DNA from: Ww85 sp963745765
GTDB taxonomy: Bacteria; Desulfobacterota; Desulfobulbia; Desulfobulbales; Desulfocapsaceae
Direction of reading: 5' to 3'
Assembly: GCA_963745765.1 (NCBI GenBank)
Contig: CAVUYQ010000007.1
Span: 1 to 64,000, forward strand
Length of the DNA stretch: 64,000 nt
Numbering within the stretch: the stretch's first letter is position 1; the number at the start of each line of letters is the position of its first letter. Below the pieces are notes generated by a model. That model saw nothing but the letters and a program-made list of their open reading frames with translations, was not told where the DNA came from and did not search any database. Position numbers and translations under genes: made by a program. Of the stretch, positions 26,601 through 36,289 are shown in pieces.

Positions 26601-28501
26601 ATCGGTCTTCTTCTGAAAGTCCGAGGAGCTGCCCGACGACACTGGAAAGATCGCGCAGGGAAACCGGTTTCATACAATATGCATCGACGCCGGCGCTCAT
26701 GGCGAATTCCCGCGTCAGCCGGTCTGAGTAGCCGGTAATCAGCACGACAGGGAAATCTGATTTGATACGTTTGATCTCGGCACTGAGTTCGACACCGGTC
26801 ATATGCGGCATGGTCAGATCGGTCACCAGCAGGTCGTAGGCATCGGGATTTTCCCGGAAGTGATCGAGTGCAGCTTTTGCCGATGTCCAGCCGCTGACGT
26901 GATAACCGATGCTGCGGCAGCAGCTCTCCGATGACCTGCACAACCTGGCCTTCATCATCAACGAGTATGATCCTCCCTTTTCCATCAAATACATCGTCGC
27001 CCTGAACCAGGATTCCGGAGGATCTCTGCCGCACCACGACCGGCAGCAGCACCCTGAAAACAGCACCGCGGGCCACATCGCTCTTAACCTCGACCAGTCC
27101 GCCATTGCGCGTGACGATACTATGCACGAGAGCCAGCCCCATGCCGGTTCCGTAACCTTTTTCCCTGGTGCTGAAATAGGGTTCAAAAATACGGTCGCTC
27201 ACTTCACTGCTTATACCTTCTCCGGTATCCGAGACCGTTATTTCAATCCATTCGGTTTTGTCACCTTCCCGCTGCTCGGCCTTCTTGATCTCGATAGAGA
27301 GTGTGCCCTGCTCGCTGCCAATGGCATCGGCGCTGTTCGTGCAGAGATTTATCAGTACCTGCTGCAGTTCCACCGGGTCAAGATTCACCGGCCCACAATC
27401 TTCATCGATGTTCTGCTCGATTTTAATATTTGCGGGTAATGTTGAACAGAGCAGCTTGATGACTTCCTTGGCGATCGGATGGATGTATTGGGGATGCGCT
27501 TTCTGCTCACCGTTCTGTGAAAAAGTGAGGATCTGCTCGACCAGTTTTTCAGCCCGCTTACCGGCGATGAGAATCTCACTAAGATACTCATAGGTCGGTT
27601 CATCTTCGACCCCCATCTGCCGCATCTTCAGTTTGAGAATCTCCGTATACCCCATGATTGGTGTCAGCACGTTGTTGAAATCATGCGCGATACCGCCGGC
27701 GAGGGTGCCGATGGCCTGCATTTTCTGGGCATGACGAAGCTGCCGCTCAAGCTGGAAACGGTCCGTGACATCCCGGGCAATGGCAATAACGCTTTCCACC
27801 TCCCCTTCAGCATTTTTTATCGGGGTACCAATAACCTCGTAGTAGATGACGCCTGCTTCATCATCGGTCTCCACACGCCGAATAGCGACCTCGACCTTGC
27901 CACTCTCGATACTCTTTGTAATTGCACAATCTTTGCAATAGTTTGACCGTTTGCAGATAATCTCCTGGCATAATCGACCGATCGACATAGAGACATTCTG
28001 ACGAACCGCATCATTCACCCAGATTGCCGATTTATTTCTGTCAAACAAGACGATGAGTCCCGGAAAACCGTCCAAAATGGCTTTTTTCTGAGATTCGCTG
28101 GCGACAAGGTTCTCCTCGGCGGTCTTCAGGTCAGTCACATCAATAATCGTCGTGACAATACCACTTACCTGCCCCTTTGCATCATGCATCAGGGCCTTAC
28201 GGAAGATAACAAAATATCTTCTTGCACCAGCCCCGAACACTTCATCTTCATACGGGTCAGCGGATCCGGTTTGCAGGAGTTTAGTATCCATCTCCTGGTG
28301 CTTTTCGGCATTACGATCAGCTATCAGGTCGTAAACACCTCTTTTCCGGACATCCTCATCGGGCAAATCAACGAATTCGCTGAAGGCTCTGTTTGAGCCG
28401 ACAAACACACCACTCTTATCAAGAAAGAACATGGGGACGGGAATAGCATCCACCAGTTCCTGTTCATATTCTGGTACACGTGACATAGATATACCTGTCA
28501 A
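26593..28501 (-). CDS. PAS-PAS hybrid histidine kinase with receiver domain (frameshift in this sequence)
   Basis: Domains in order: PAS 1 (VDAIPVPMFFLDKSG, about 15-130), PAS 2 (ILDGFPGLIVLFDRNKSAIWVN, about 140-250) and a HisKA with phospho-acceptor GGIAHDFNNVLTPIMGY. The HATPase has an N box LINLCTNSADAI, a G1 box SDTGEGI and GYGTGMGLALVHSIV. A receiver begins at GRIILVDDEGQ. PAS 2 holds a Cys cluster (C-x5-C-x5-C-x2-C within LCQEIICKRSNYCKDC), a possible metal or redox centre. At about 26910 the frame slips; the rest of the receiver (DLLVTDLTMPHMTG with the phospho-Asp, VVLITGYSD, CMKPVSL) continues in another frame to 26593. There are no membrane segments, so it senses cytoplasmic signals. 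No partner regulator is adjacent. Confidence 0.87.
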
Positions 28502-28702
28502 ACAATCAAATTAACGTCGGTCAGGCCAAATCGGCGCGAGAAGATAACTATATGTTAATTCTATTACAAATTTCGAAGATTTTCCAACAATTATAGAGAC
28601 ACCGTAAAACTTTTCCAATCAGCGAGCATGCCAAATGACTTTTACTTGACTTTTCCGGCTGTGACCATCATAAGTTTTCCCATTACCAGCCTGAATAGTA
28701 GA

Positions 28703-28779
28703 GGCCACCTGGCATAATCGCCTTTTCGTCCGGTCTTGGCATTATGCTCAAACGAATAACTTGATTATTCGAGGTACCC
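28703..28779. repeat. Dispersed element family A, internally deleted copy 4
   Basis: The stretch from ggccacctggcataatcg through ccttttcgtccgg and cattatgctcaaacg to gattattcgaggtacc shares the left body and right tip of the full copy at 29072. The right end lies 10 bases before the DUF493 start codon. The rest of the 285-base gap (28502-28787) shows no gene. Confidence 0.6.
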
Positions 28780-28789
28780 TGGAGAAATC

Positions 28790-29073
28790 ATGACAGACAG
28801 TACGACGGATCAAGGCTGCTTCGACCGGAAAAAGCCTGATATTTCATATCCCTGTTCCTGGGAATATAAGGTGATCGGCACCGACAGAGAAAGGCTCGAA
28901 GAGATAATTGTTACCGCATGCGCCCCCTCTGCCCGACCATCACCCTCGCAAATGTCAGCTCGGGCGGTCGCTATTACAGCCTGAAGGCAACGCTTGAAAT
29001 CGACAGCGAGGAAATGCGCTTGAACATCTTCAAGCGGCTCCAGGACAGCAAAGAAGTTAAGATGGTAATATAA
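28790..29073 (+). CDS. DUF493 (YbeD-like) family protein (frameshift in this sequence)
   Basis: The reconstructed protein of about 94 residues has the DUF493 core: SYPCSWEYKVIGTDRERLEEIIV, then LCPTITLANVSSGGRYYSLKATLEID, then RLNIFKRLQDSKEVKMVI. The first part is in the frame starting at ATG 28790 (ctggagaaatcATG). At about 28920, inside a run of five C, the frame must shift once to recover the rest, ending at TAA 29071-29073. Read as given, the first frame ends after 64 residues. The homopolymer position points to sequence error. DUF493 proteins are small ACT-like domains, some with regulatory roles. The gene lies between two family A repeat copies. Confidence 0.75.
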
Positions 29074-29213
29074 ATGGCTACCTTGCAAAATCACTTTTCG
29101 CCTGATCTCTGTGTTATGCTCAAAATTTTATCCTCGTAATATTAGTTATATGACTGCGGAAAATTTCTTACATGCCTTGATCTCAAACGAAAATTCTGAT
29201 TATTCAAGGTACC
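29072..29213. repeat. Dispersed element family A, full-length copy 5
   Basis: About 142 bp from aatggctaccttgcaaaatc to gattattcaaggtaccc. Body landmarks: cttttcgcc, gttatgctcaaaattttatcctcg, aatattagttatatg, catgccttgatctc. It aligns end to end with 4647-4788. It begins at the DUF493 stop codon and its right tip ends 4 bases before the next start codon, where aagg could act as ribosome site. Confidence 0.78.
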
Positions 29214-29216
29214 CAA

Positions 29217-29729
29217 ATGGTTGAAAATAAAAGCAAAGAACCATCAAAGCTGATCCCTGTTCTACGTGAGGGAGTCTCGGTTATCCAGATGATTTTCTTT
29301 AAAGAAGTAAGAGAACATCTACAGCTCACGCATCCGGACACGGACCGGAAGACCTTATCGCTGCTAGCCGGCGCAATCACCAATGAGCTGTTCGGAGCCC
29401 CCAACCCGGATCCTCCATTCGCCCGCTTCCTTGCCGAACAGCAGGCAACCATTGAGCAGGAAATGCTCGGCCTCTCCACGCATCTGACCCACCTGTGCCG
29501 CTACCTTACCGATGCCCTGAGAATACAGGCACTCTGTGACAATCAGGAAGGTCTGCAGCATTCAAACGGACTTATCGTCGCGGATAAACTTGGCGTTCTG
29601 CTAAAAGATCGGGAGATACCGCTGCCCTCGAACTTTATAGCCATGGTACGGGAAATAGGCGCACAGCATCAGCTCATCATCCCCCCGGTACAGATCTCAG
29701 CTGATGAAAATAACAGCATTGAGCATTGA
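29217..29729 (+). CDS. Hypothetical helical protein
   Basis: 170 residues, mostly helical and without cysteine clusters or signal peptide (VLREGVSVIQMIFFKEVREHL, LAGAITNELFGAP, MLGLSTHLTHLCRYLTDALRIQALC). The ATG at 29217 is preceded only by caaggtacccaa from the repeat tip, so aagg may serve as its ribosome site. Its end is convergent with pabBC, 15 bases away. The frame is clean and codon use resembles the neighbours, so it is probably a real lineage-specific gene. No family was recognised. Confidence 0.68.
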   Translation: MVENKSKEPSKLIPVLREGVSVIQMIFFKEVREHLQLTHPDTDRKTLSLLAGAITNELFGAPNPDPPFARFLAEQQATIEQEMLGLSTHLTHLCRYLTDALRIQALCDNQEGLQHSNGLIVADKLGVLLKDREIPLPSNFIAMVREIGAQHQLIIPPVQISADENNSIEH

Positions 29730-29743
29730 CCGATACGGATGTA

Positions 29744-31663
29744 TCACGCCATCTTCTTCAACCTGGCAGGCAGCACACCCCGTACCGAGTTGCACAGATA
29801 GAGTTTATCAGCCTGCAGCAGATCATCGCGAAACAGGATCCGCTCCCTGACCGGCAGGCTAACCTGACGCTCAAGAATAGCTCTTCGCATGATACCGTCC
29901 AGGAGACCGGAACGCAGCGGCGGGGTATAATAACAGCCATCCTTGAGAATAATGATGTTGCTGATGCAGCCCTCGGTAATTTCGTCTCTCTCATTGCTGA
30001 ATACAACATCAAACAGACCTTCAGCGCGGGCTTTGTCATGGGCCCGGTCGTAGATTTCCCGCCGTGTTGTTTTATGAAAGACCCAGGGGCTGGATGTATC
30101 CATGGCCGAGCCGGAAAAATCAATCAGGACCGGTTGGTCGCAACTGGTTTCTGACGGACGGGGGAGTTCCAGGTGTTCCGGTTCCCCGCACTCACTGCTG
30201 TCGAGCTGTATCTCCCCCGTACTCGACAGGCAGAGCCTGACCCGGTGACAGCTGCTGTCAGTCAACAATCCGGCATATGACAAGAGCCTGCTGTGCACCA
30301 TTGCGCAGTCACAGGCAAAACCGAAATAATCGGCGGACGAGGCCAGTCTCTGCACATGTTCGTCAATGAACAGATAGCCCTGACGGGGATGGTAGAGCAG
30401 CGTCTCAATGAGCTCGAAGTTCGGCAGCGGGTCCGTGAGAAATTTCGATTTCAACAAACACTCCTGCCACTCTGACTCTGGCAGGGAATCAGCCACGATA
30501 CCGGAGCCAATCCCCATTTCACCGGATGTTCCGGCAAGCACTACCGTTCTGATCGGTACATTGAAAATCGCAGCTCCTGCAGGCGAAAAATAACCGATAG
30601 CTCCGGTGTAGACGCCGCGGGGTTCTTTTTCCAGTTCATCGATGATTTCCATGGTCCTGATTTTGGGCGCTCCCGTTACCGAACCGCAGGGGAAAATCGC
30701 TTCGATGATCTGCTCCGCAGTCAGCCTTTGTTTTCCTGTTCGCGTGGCCTCCACTGTCGAAGTCATCTGCAATACCGACCGGTACTGCTCGATATCAAAA
30801 AGGGAGGTGACCTGCACGCTCCCGCCGCCGGTTGCCTCCGTCAGCCTGGACAGATCATTGCGCAGCAAGTCAACGATCATCACATTTTCACTTCTGTTTT
30901 TCACATCGTTGTGCAGGATGGTTGCATTTGCAAGATCCTCTTCACCCGTGCGCCCCCGTGCAATAGTGCCTTTCATCGGCCGGGCGATAATCTTCTCCCC
31001 CTCCGCCCGGAAGAAAAGTTCCGGAGAAAAAGAAAGAATGTAACGCTCTTTGTTTCTGATGCAGCAGCCGTACGGAACCGGTTGACTGCGGCGCAGATCC
31101 CGATAAAACGCGGCCAGCGAACCTCTGAAGTCAAAATGCAGTTTGAAGGTGTAATTCACCTGATAGGTGTCACCTGCAGCGATGTAGTCGAGTATCGTTC
31201 CGATGGCCCGATAAAATTCATCGCGGTCTATATTCGGCCGCAGATTCCGCAGTTGATAGGTTTCTTCAGGACGAGAAGAAGTGCCAAAATCGGCGGGTTC
31301 GCCCTGTTCATCAACATGCCTGAGCCGGTCAGGCGCTGAATACACACCAAATTCGGCACCGATGGTGCCTGAGAGGTGGGCCGAGGCAATCACCCGGCCC
31401 AACGAATCATCATGCAGGAATTCATAGGAAAACCAGCCGGCACAATACAATCCTTTTTCCAGGCAGCCCTGTATTTCCCGGTAGAAGGATGCTCTATCAT
31501 CACCGAAGCGATAACGGATATGCTGATGCGGTTTGGTGAAAAGCAGAGATTGCGAATTCGTCTTGTCCGGCTTGGATGTATCAAGGAAAACGTAGTTCTC
31601 CTCTGTTTCCAGACCGGCAAAAAGGTTTGAGATATACCTGTCAGACAGAACCCTGTTGTTCAT
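29744..31663 (-). CDS. Aminodeoxychorismate synthase component I fused to aminodeoxychorismate lyase (PabB-PabC)
   Basis: The two-domain protein makes 4-aminobenzoate for folate. The N-terminal chorismate-binding domain shows DTYQVNYTFKLHF, MKGTIARGRTGEED, NVMIVDLLRNDLSR, FPCGSVTGAPKIRTMEII and YTGAIGYFSPAG. The C-terminal class IV aminotransferase-fold lyase shows FNLRL-type spacing, DVVFSNERDEITEGCISNIII and PPLRSGLLDGIMRRAIL, with its Lys in the middle. Start ATG 31663 (MNNRVLSDRYISN) fits the family, although the frame is open to 31840 and no strong ribosome site is visible. PabB-PabC fusions are common; PabA is not in the window. Confidence 0.9.
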   Translation of the reverse strand: MNNRVLSDRYISNLFAGLETEENYVFLDTSKPDKTNSQSLLFTKPHQHIRYRFGDDRASFYREIQGCLEKGLYCAGWFSYEFLHDDSLGRVIASAHLSGTIGAEFGVYSAPDRLRHVDEQGEPADFGTSSRPEETYQLRNLRPNIDRDEFYRAIGTILDYIAAGDTYQVNYTFKLHFDFRGSLAAFYRDLRRSQPVPYGCCIRNKERYILSFSPELFFRAEGEKIIARPMKGTIARGRTGEEDLANATILHNDVKNRSENVMIVDLLRNDLSRLTEATGGGSVQVTSLFDIEQYRSVLQMTSTVEATRTGKQRLTAEQIIEAIFPCGSVTGAPKIRTMEIIDELEKEPRGVYTGAIGYFSPAGAAIFNVPIRTVVLAGTSGEMGIGSGIVADSLPESEWQECLLKSKFLTDPLPNFELIETLLYHPRQGYLFIDEHVQRLASSADYFGFACDCAMVHSRLLSYAGLLTDSSCHRVRLCLSSTGEIQLDSSECGEPEHLELPRPSETSCDQPVLIDFSGSAMDTSSPWVFHKTTRREIYDRAHDKARAEGLFDVVFSNERDEITEGCISNIIILKDGCYYTPPLRSGLLDGIMRRAILERQVSLPVRERILFRDDLLQADKLYLCNSVRGVLPARLKKMA

Positions 31664-31845
31664 AACAATCGAAACAATACGAGTAAGAATTTTCGGGTTT
31701 GCTTCGGTGTCTGTTTTGACTGCCCTGCTACTGTCCAGAATATCATAATATTCCGGGACAGCGAGGAAAAAAGTTAAGCAGGAAAAGCGCTGCGCTGCCG
31801 GTTTCTCCGGCATGATGAGCACAACCTGTCGGACGATCACATAAA

Positions 31846-31880
31846 AAAAAGGGTCGCCGGAGAAAACTCCGCGACCCTTG
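31846..31880 (-). terminator. Rho-independent terminator of the YkgJ-family gene
   Basis: Minus strand AAGGGTCGCGGAG and CTCCGGCGACCCTT pair around TTTT with one bulged base, followed by TTTTTTTATG. It lies 26 bases after the stop at 31906, between that gene and pabBC. Confidence 0.88.
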
Positions 31881-31905
31881 TATCACCGATTCAGCGGCGG
31901 ATCGG

Positions 31906-32853
31906 CTATCCTTTTGACTCTCTCGCCTTCTTCATGTCCTCATAATCCTTGACGGCACTGATGACAGCCTCATCCTGGCGTGCCTTGATTTCTCCGACCT
32001 TTTCCCTGATTTTCTCTTCATTGATGTGCAAACCGGGTATGTCGGCACCGAAAAGAGCATTGGCCAGATAGTCAAACGAGAAGAGCATCAGGGCGACATC
32101 ATCCGTACGAATCTTCTCGATCAGGGCAGAGTCCAATTCGTATGTTTTCAGAAAAGAACTCTCAAAGATGAAGCGGCGAAAATGGGCAAGATCTGTCGAG
32201 GTCATGAAAAACATGCGCTTGGCCTGCTCGGATAGCGTTGCCTGATGGCCGAAGGATTTACGCCTCATGATCAGGCGCAGCCACTTCTTGTTCATTTCAT
32301 CACGAACATCAACGCCCTGGTCAGCCCGCCATTCGGCAACGGTCCACTCCTTATTTTCTTCATGCCCCTTACAATAGTCTTCCTTGACCAGAAAATAGAA
32401 TTTATCCTCCCGGGAAACCAGCTCATTACCTTCGGCGTCCTTGCTGCCGCCCTCGTGAAAATCAGCCATGCCGACAGGATAATAGCGGCAGGCAGAGGGA
32501 CGGTCCGTGTAAACGGTACACCCCTCAGGAGTCACGAACGGGCACTTGTTGTCCTCATCGCGCATCTTGATCATTACTCCCGGCATATCGGTCTTCTCCA
32601 GATAGGTCGGGGAGGTATAGAGATGCAGAAACTCGTGAGGCGGCAGATCGAGACGCTGCGTCAGTTTCAGGATATCATACGGGGTCAGGATGATCCTGAT
32701 GTTGCCGCAGCAGGCGGTAAAGCAGCTGACACCAGGATGGCAGCGAAACTTTATCCGGCTGTTCTCGGTTAGTTTGACAGGCTGAATGTTCGACGGATTT
32801 GTTGCTTTGCTAAAGAGCATTTTCTCTTTTGCATCTAATATCTTTTCGTTCAT
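31906..32853 (-). CDS. YkgJ-family cysteine-cluster protein
   Basis: The 315-residue protein carries the YkgJ/CxxxCxxCC metal-binding domain: FRCHPGVSCFTACCGN (about 38-53), DEDNKCPFVTPEGCTVYTDRP and SACRYYPVG. These cysteines are proposed to bind zinc or an iron-sulfur cluster. The C-terminal part is helical (LAHFRRFIFESSFLKTYEL). There is no signal peptide. The function of the family is not settled. The gene is monocistronic, with its own terminator at 31846-31880. Confidence 0.87.
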   Translation of the reverse strand: MNEKILDAKEKMLFSKATNPSNIQPVKLTENSRIKFRCHPGVSCFTACCGNIRIILTPYDILKLTQRLDLPPHEFLHLYTSPTYLEKTDMPGVMIKMRDEDNKCPFVTPEGCTVYTDRPSACRYYPVGMADFHEGGSKDAEGNELVSREDKFYFLVKEDYCKGHEENKEWTVAEWRADQGVDVRDEMNKKWLRLIMRRKSFGHQATLSEQAKRMFFMTSTDLAHFRRFIFESSFLKTYELDSALIEKIRTDDVALMLFSFDYLANALFGADIPGLHINEEKIREKVGEIKARQDEAVISAVKDYEDMKKARESKG

Positions 32854-33162
32854 GATACAGGACCTTCTGTTAAAATAGTGATAACCACCACAAAGTGGCG
32901 CTTTTGTTTTTCAACGAACCTGCTATTCTAAACCGTCAGTGCTACTGTGTCAAACCTCATTTCCCCTTCCTGACGCTCCGGTTGCCGACTGAATTTTAAT
33001 ACCAAATGAAACCGGGCAGCTACCGCCAAAAACCAGTGCATTCGCTGCTTTGCTCTTGCGGTTTCAGCGAAATATACGTATATGTATCTCTCCAAAACCG
33101 GCGGATACTCGGCATTAAAAGGCCACACCCTCTTCTTTAACGGATTGCAAGGTTAGATTTTT
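32854..33162. other. Intergenic region, nothing recognised
   Basis: About 310 bases between divergent genes. A 66-codon minus-strand frame (32928-33128) lacks a ribosome site and protein-like composition. It probably holds the promoters for both sides, but I could not place convincing -35/-10 pairs. Confidence 0.5.
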
Positions 33163-33357
33163 ATGAAATTGTTCGTTCGACCAGTGGATCTGACAACGGT
33201 CAGTACCATTATTTATCATTTGCCCGATGGGCCTTCACTCTCTCTTAATATCGACGGCATCGAGGAGTATGTTGATCTGGAGCTTGAGGTGGGTCATTAT
33301 TGTGATACGTCTGATATCGACGGGACGCTGCATTTTTTCCCAAGAGGAAACGCCTGA
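33163..33357 (+). CDS. Small hypothetical protein
   Basis: 64 residues: MKLFVRPVDLTTVSTIIYHL, then LSLNIDGIEEYVDLELEVG, ending DIDGTLHFFPRGNA. The composition is regular (beta-strand alternation), and an aagg lies about 13 bases upstream of the ATG, slightly far. It lies 81 bases before the PHP-domain gene on the same strand. It could be real or the intact part of a slightly longer gene. No family was recognised. Confidence 0.45.
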   Translation: MKLFVRPVDLTTVSTIIYHLPDGPSLSLNIDGIEEYVDLELEVGHYCDTSDIDGTLHFFPRGNA

Positions 33358-33438
33358 TTCGTCCGCTACCGGCAGCTTGATTGCCTGGCCCAAGGAACAG
33401 GGCTGGCGCTTTCTTTTACCACGTCTTATTCTTCTTCC

Positions 33439-34245
33439 ATGATGCTGATTGATACAACATCGGACGGCCATGTTCATACCTTTTTATGCCGTCACGCCAT
33501 CGGCACCATGGAGCAGTACGTCCAGGCCGCCATCAGCAGGAAGCTCAAAGGTATTACCTTTCTTGAGCATCTCGAAGAGGATATCAACTACGCGTCAAGA
33601 ACCTGGCTGACAGAAGAGGATTTCGACACCTACTTTGACGAAGGTATCCGCCTGAAGGAACGGTACCGGGACCAGATAGCCATCCGTCTTGGCGTCGAGG
33701 TGGGCTACAACCCTGACTGCCCGGGAAAAATACAGGATCGGCTGGCACACCGGCGATGGGACATTATCGGCCTGTCCTACCATTTCTGCCGTATACCGGG
33801 CCTGGAGGATCATGTCAATCTTCTGAGCCGTAAACAGAAGAATATAAAGATTATTGAGCGCTACGGCAGCGGCAGACTGCTCGGTCACTACCTCGATGCC
33901 CTTCTCGAGGCGGTAGATAACATGGGAGCCCACTTCCTCTGTCATCTTGATGCCGGTCTACGCCATCAGCCGGACCTCTTCTACGATGCCACCCATCAAG
34001 CCAAAATCCAGCAGCTGCTCGACAGGGTGAAAAAGGCCGGCATGGCACTTGAAATCAATACCTCCGGTTACGACATACGAAACGAACCGTTCCCGCGCAC
34101 GGATATTATTTTACGGGCACGAGACATGCAGATCCCACTGCGGGCGGGATCAGATGCCCACCAACCGGCGGAAGTCGGGAGACATTTCGAAAAGCTACCT
34201 GCCCTGCTTGCCACTCCAGCTCTTTCAAAACCATCAGGTCAATGA
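33439..34245 (+). CDS. PHP-domain phosphatase, histidinol-phosphatase (HisK-type) like
   Basis: 268 residues with PHP metal-site motifs in order: DGHVHTFLCRHAIG (motif I), FLEHLEED (motif II), LGVEVGY, IIGLSYHF, FLCHLDAGLR, LEINTSG and the terminal GSDAHQPAEVGRHF. This spacing matches the HisJ/HisK polymerase-and-histidinol-phosphatase family, which uses three metal ions to hydrolyse phosphate esters. The histidine biosynthesis role is inferred from family only; no other his gene is nearby. The start is ATG 33439 or 33442, without a clear ribosome site. Confidence 0.82.
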   Translation: MMLIDTTSDGHVHTFLCRHAIGTMEQYVQAAISRKLKGITFLEHLEEDINYASRTWLTEEDFDTYFDEGIRLKERYRDQIAIRLGVEVGYNPDCPGKIQDRLAHRRWDIIGLSYHFCRIPGLEDHVNLLSRKQKNIKIIERYGSGRLLGHYLDALLEAVDNMGAHFLCHLDAGLRHQPDLFYDATHQAKIQQLLDRVKKAGMALEINTSGYDIRNEPFPRTDIILRARDMQIPLRAGSDAHQPAEVGRHFEKLPALLATPALSKPSGQ

Positions 34246-34265
34246 TGACTGACAGGCTATCCCTC

Positions 34266-34375
34266 CGTTAACGAATTGAGACAGCCTGCCAGCCAACAAG
34301 ACCTGCGATCCACCATATTGTCGCAGGTGAATCGCAAAAGCGACGAGGAAAGCGGGTTTTATCGACTTGTGAACG
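34266..34375. repeat. Family B inverted-repeat element, copy 1
   Basis: About 110 bp with inverted ends cgttaacgaattgagacag and ttttatcgacttgtgaacg. The inner body includes gtgaatcgcaaaagcgacg, agg and agcgggttttatcgac, which match the copy at 57321-57449 over most of its length. It lies between the convergent PHP and CoADR genes. There is no coding capacity. Confidence 0.72.
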
Positions 34376-34388
34376 TGGGGATAAAGGC

Positions 34389-36119
34389 TTACACCAGCCA
34401 GTCAACGTTCATCCTGCGCACGACATTCAAACCTCCGGCAAGCACAAAACAGTCGGTGAATCCCTGATGATCGAGAAAGCGCTGGGTCTCATAGGATCTC
34501 GATCCGGCGTTACAGACAATGATTATTTTTTTATCCCGGGGCAGCTCAGAGAATCGTTGTCTGATCTGGTCATAGGGCAGAGATAACCACCTGGCGACCC
34601 CGAACTTCTCGACAAACGGTTCGGCCTCCCGGGCGTGGCGGACATCAAGCATGACGATATCCTCATGCTCCTCAAGATGGTCCATGACGGCAAAGTAGTC
34701 ACGCATATCAATCTTTCGCATCCGGCCGTCGCAGAGGTTCTCGGCGACATAGGCCGCAGCATTGATGGAGTCTATTGCCGAGGAGAAAGGCGGAGAATAG
34801 GCCATTTCAATAGTATTGAAATCCTCGATTACCGCTCCTGCACACAAGAGCGGCGCGGCAGCATCTATCCGTGCCACGATACCGTCTCCCATCGGCCCGA
34901 CGCCCTGCAGGCCAAGTACCTTTCGCGTCCGCCGGTCGAAAACCAGCAAAAAACAGGCAACCGCCTGAGTGGGGAAAAAGTGGGCCCGGTCACTCGGCGA
35001 GGTCAGGGATATATCGGCATCATACCCGGCGGCTTTTGCGGCCTTCCGGGTGAGTCCGGCAGAGCCGATACTCATGTCAAACCCCTTCATGATAAAGCTG
35101 CCGACTCCACCTTTAAACACCGAAGGGATTCCTCCGATATTGTCTCCTGCCACTCTCCCCTCTTTATTGGCCAATGAACCAAGAGGGGCAAAAAACTTCG
35201 ACCCGGATACCAGGTTGGTTATTTCCACACAGTCCCCGGCGGCAAAAATATCGGGATCCGAGGTCTGCATATGTTCGTTCACCACGATTGCCCCGAATCC
35301 CGAAACATGGAGACCAGCCTCACGCGCCAGTATTGAGCGCGGACGAACACCGACTGCCGTGATAACAATATCTGCCTCGATACACCTTTTGTCGGTGCGA
35401 ACGGCGCAGGCCTTGCCCTCAGCATCGGCCACTATCTCAAGGGCTCCTTCACCGAGGTAGATTTCAATACCGTTACTGCGAAGATGGTTCGCCAGAATTT
35501 CCGCCATCTCCCAGTCCACAAGGCTCGGCAGCAACTGCTCCTGATACTCTATCAGAGCCGTGTCAATACCCCAGAGATCCTTGAAGGCCTCTGCCATTTC
35601 GATGCCGATGGCACCGCCGCCGATGACGACCGCCTTGCCGACCTTGCCTTTGGCAAGCATCTCTTTGATGGCAATCGCCTTATGCAGGTCATTGACCGTA
35701 AAAACATTTGCCAGGTCGCTGCCTGGAATGGGTAATGCTATCGGTTCACTGCCGGTTGCCAGCAGCAGCTGGTCATAGGCGAGAATCCGCCTCTCTTTTG
35801 TCTGAACATGTTCGACGAGCACTGTTTTTTGTTTACGGTCGATGGACAGGGCCCGGGTTGAGGTCAGGGTGGTCACGCCCTTGGCTTTCTCGAAATAATA
35901 TTCATCGCGAAGCATGTGAAAGCTGGTGGAACGAAGCTCGGTCTCATCCGAAACATCACCCGACACATAATAGGGTATGCCGCAGCCGCCATAGGAAATC
36001 AGGTTATCCTGATCAACCAGCGTTACCTCCGCATCAGGATCAAGACGTTTGATCCTGACAGCAGCTTTCGGGCCGGCGGCCACCGCTCCGATTACAACTA
36101 CTTTTTTAGCCTTTCCCAT
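34389..36119 (-). CDS. CoA-disulfide reductase / NADH-dependent persulfide reductase with C-terminal rhodanese domain
   Basis: The start ATG 36119 (MGKAKKVVVIGAVAAGPKA) follows ggagaggcagggtg. It has an N-terminal FAD fold, the redox Cys in YGGCGIPYYVSGD (about residue 43), an NAD fold VVIGGGAIGIEMAEAF, a second FAD motif IFAAGDCVE and a dimerisation domain. From about residue 480 a rhodanese domain follows (MLDVRHAREAEPF, active-site VCNAGSRSYET). This architecture (CoADR-RHD, like the Shewanella Npsr protein) reduces CoA persulfide or polysulfide with NADH, releasing sulfide. It is a plausible sulfur-cycle enzyme in an anaerobe. It appears monocistronic. Confidence 0.9.
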   Translation of the reverse strand: MGKAKKVVVIGAVAAGPKAAVRIKRLDPDAEVTLVDQDNLISYGGCGIPYYVSGDVSDETELRSTSFHMLRDEYYFEKAKGVTTLTSTRALSIDRKQKTVLVEHVQTKERRILAYDQLLLATGSEPIALPIPGSDLANVFTVNDLHKAIAIKEMLAKGKVGKAVVIGGGAIGIEMAEAFKDLWGIDTALIEYQEQLLPSLVDWEMAEILANHLRSNGIEIYLGEGALEIVADAEGKACAVRTDKRCIEADIVITAVGVRPRSILAREAGLHVSGFGAIVVNEHMQTSDPDIFAAGDCVEITNLVSGSKFFAPLGSLANKEGRVAGDNIGGIPSVFKGGVGSFIMKGFDMSIGSAGLTRKAAKAAGYDADISLTSPSDRAHFFPTQAVACFLLVFDRRTRKVLGLQGVGPMGDGIVARIDAAAPLLCAGAVIEDFNTIEMAYSPPFSSAIDSINAAAYVAENLCDGRMRKIDMRDYFAVMDHLEEHEDIVMLDVRHAREAEPFVEKFGVARWLSLPYDQIRQRFSELPRDKKIIIVCNAGSRSYETQRFLDHQGFTDCFVLAGGLNVVRRMNVDWLV

Positions 36120-36289
36120 CACCCTGCCTCTCCAGTTATTAAAACTCCATAATCTTATTATCAATTCACAGGCAAATGCAACCACGCCATATTTCTTGCA
36201 TATGAACACCAAGGGCCAAGAATTTCAAGACTCTTGCGGTCGGTTCCGCATGATTTATATGGGCTTTTTGGTGAAATTCCAGGAAAGAT

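Noticed and set aside
32928..33128. 66-codon minus-strand ORF upstream of the YkgJ gene
   Set aside because: No ribosome site and no ordered composition; probably chance in the intergenic region.
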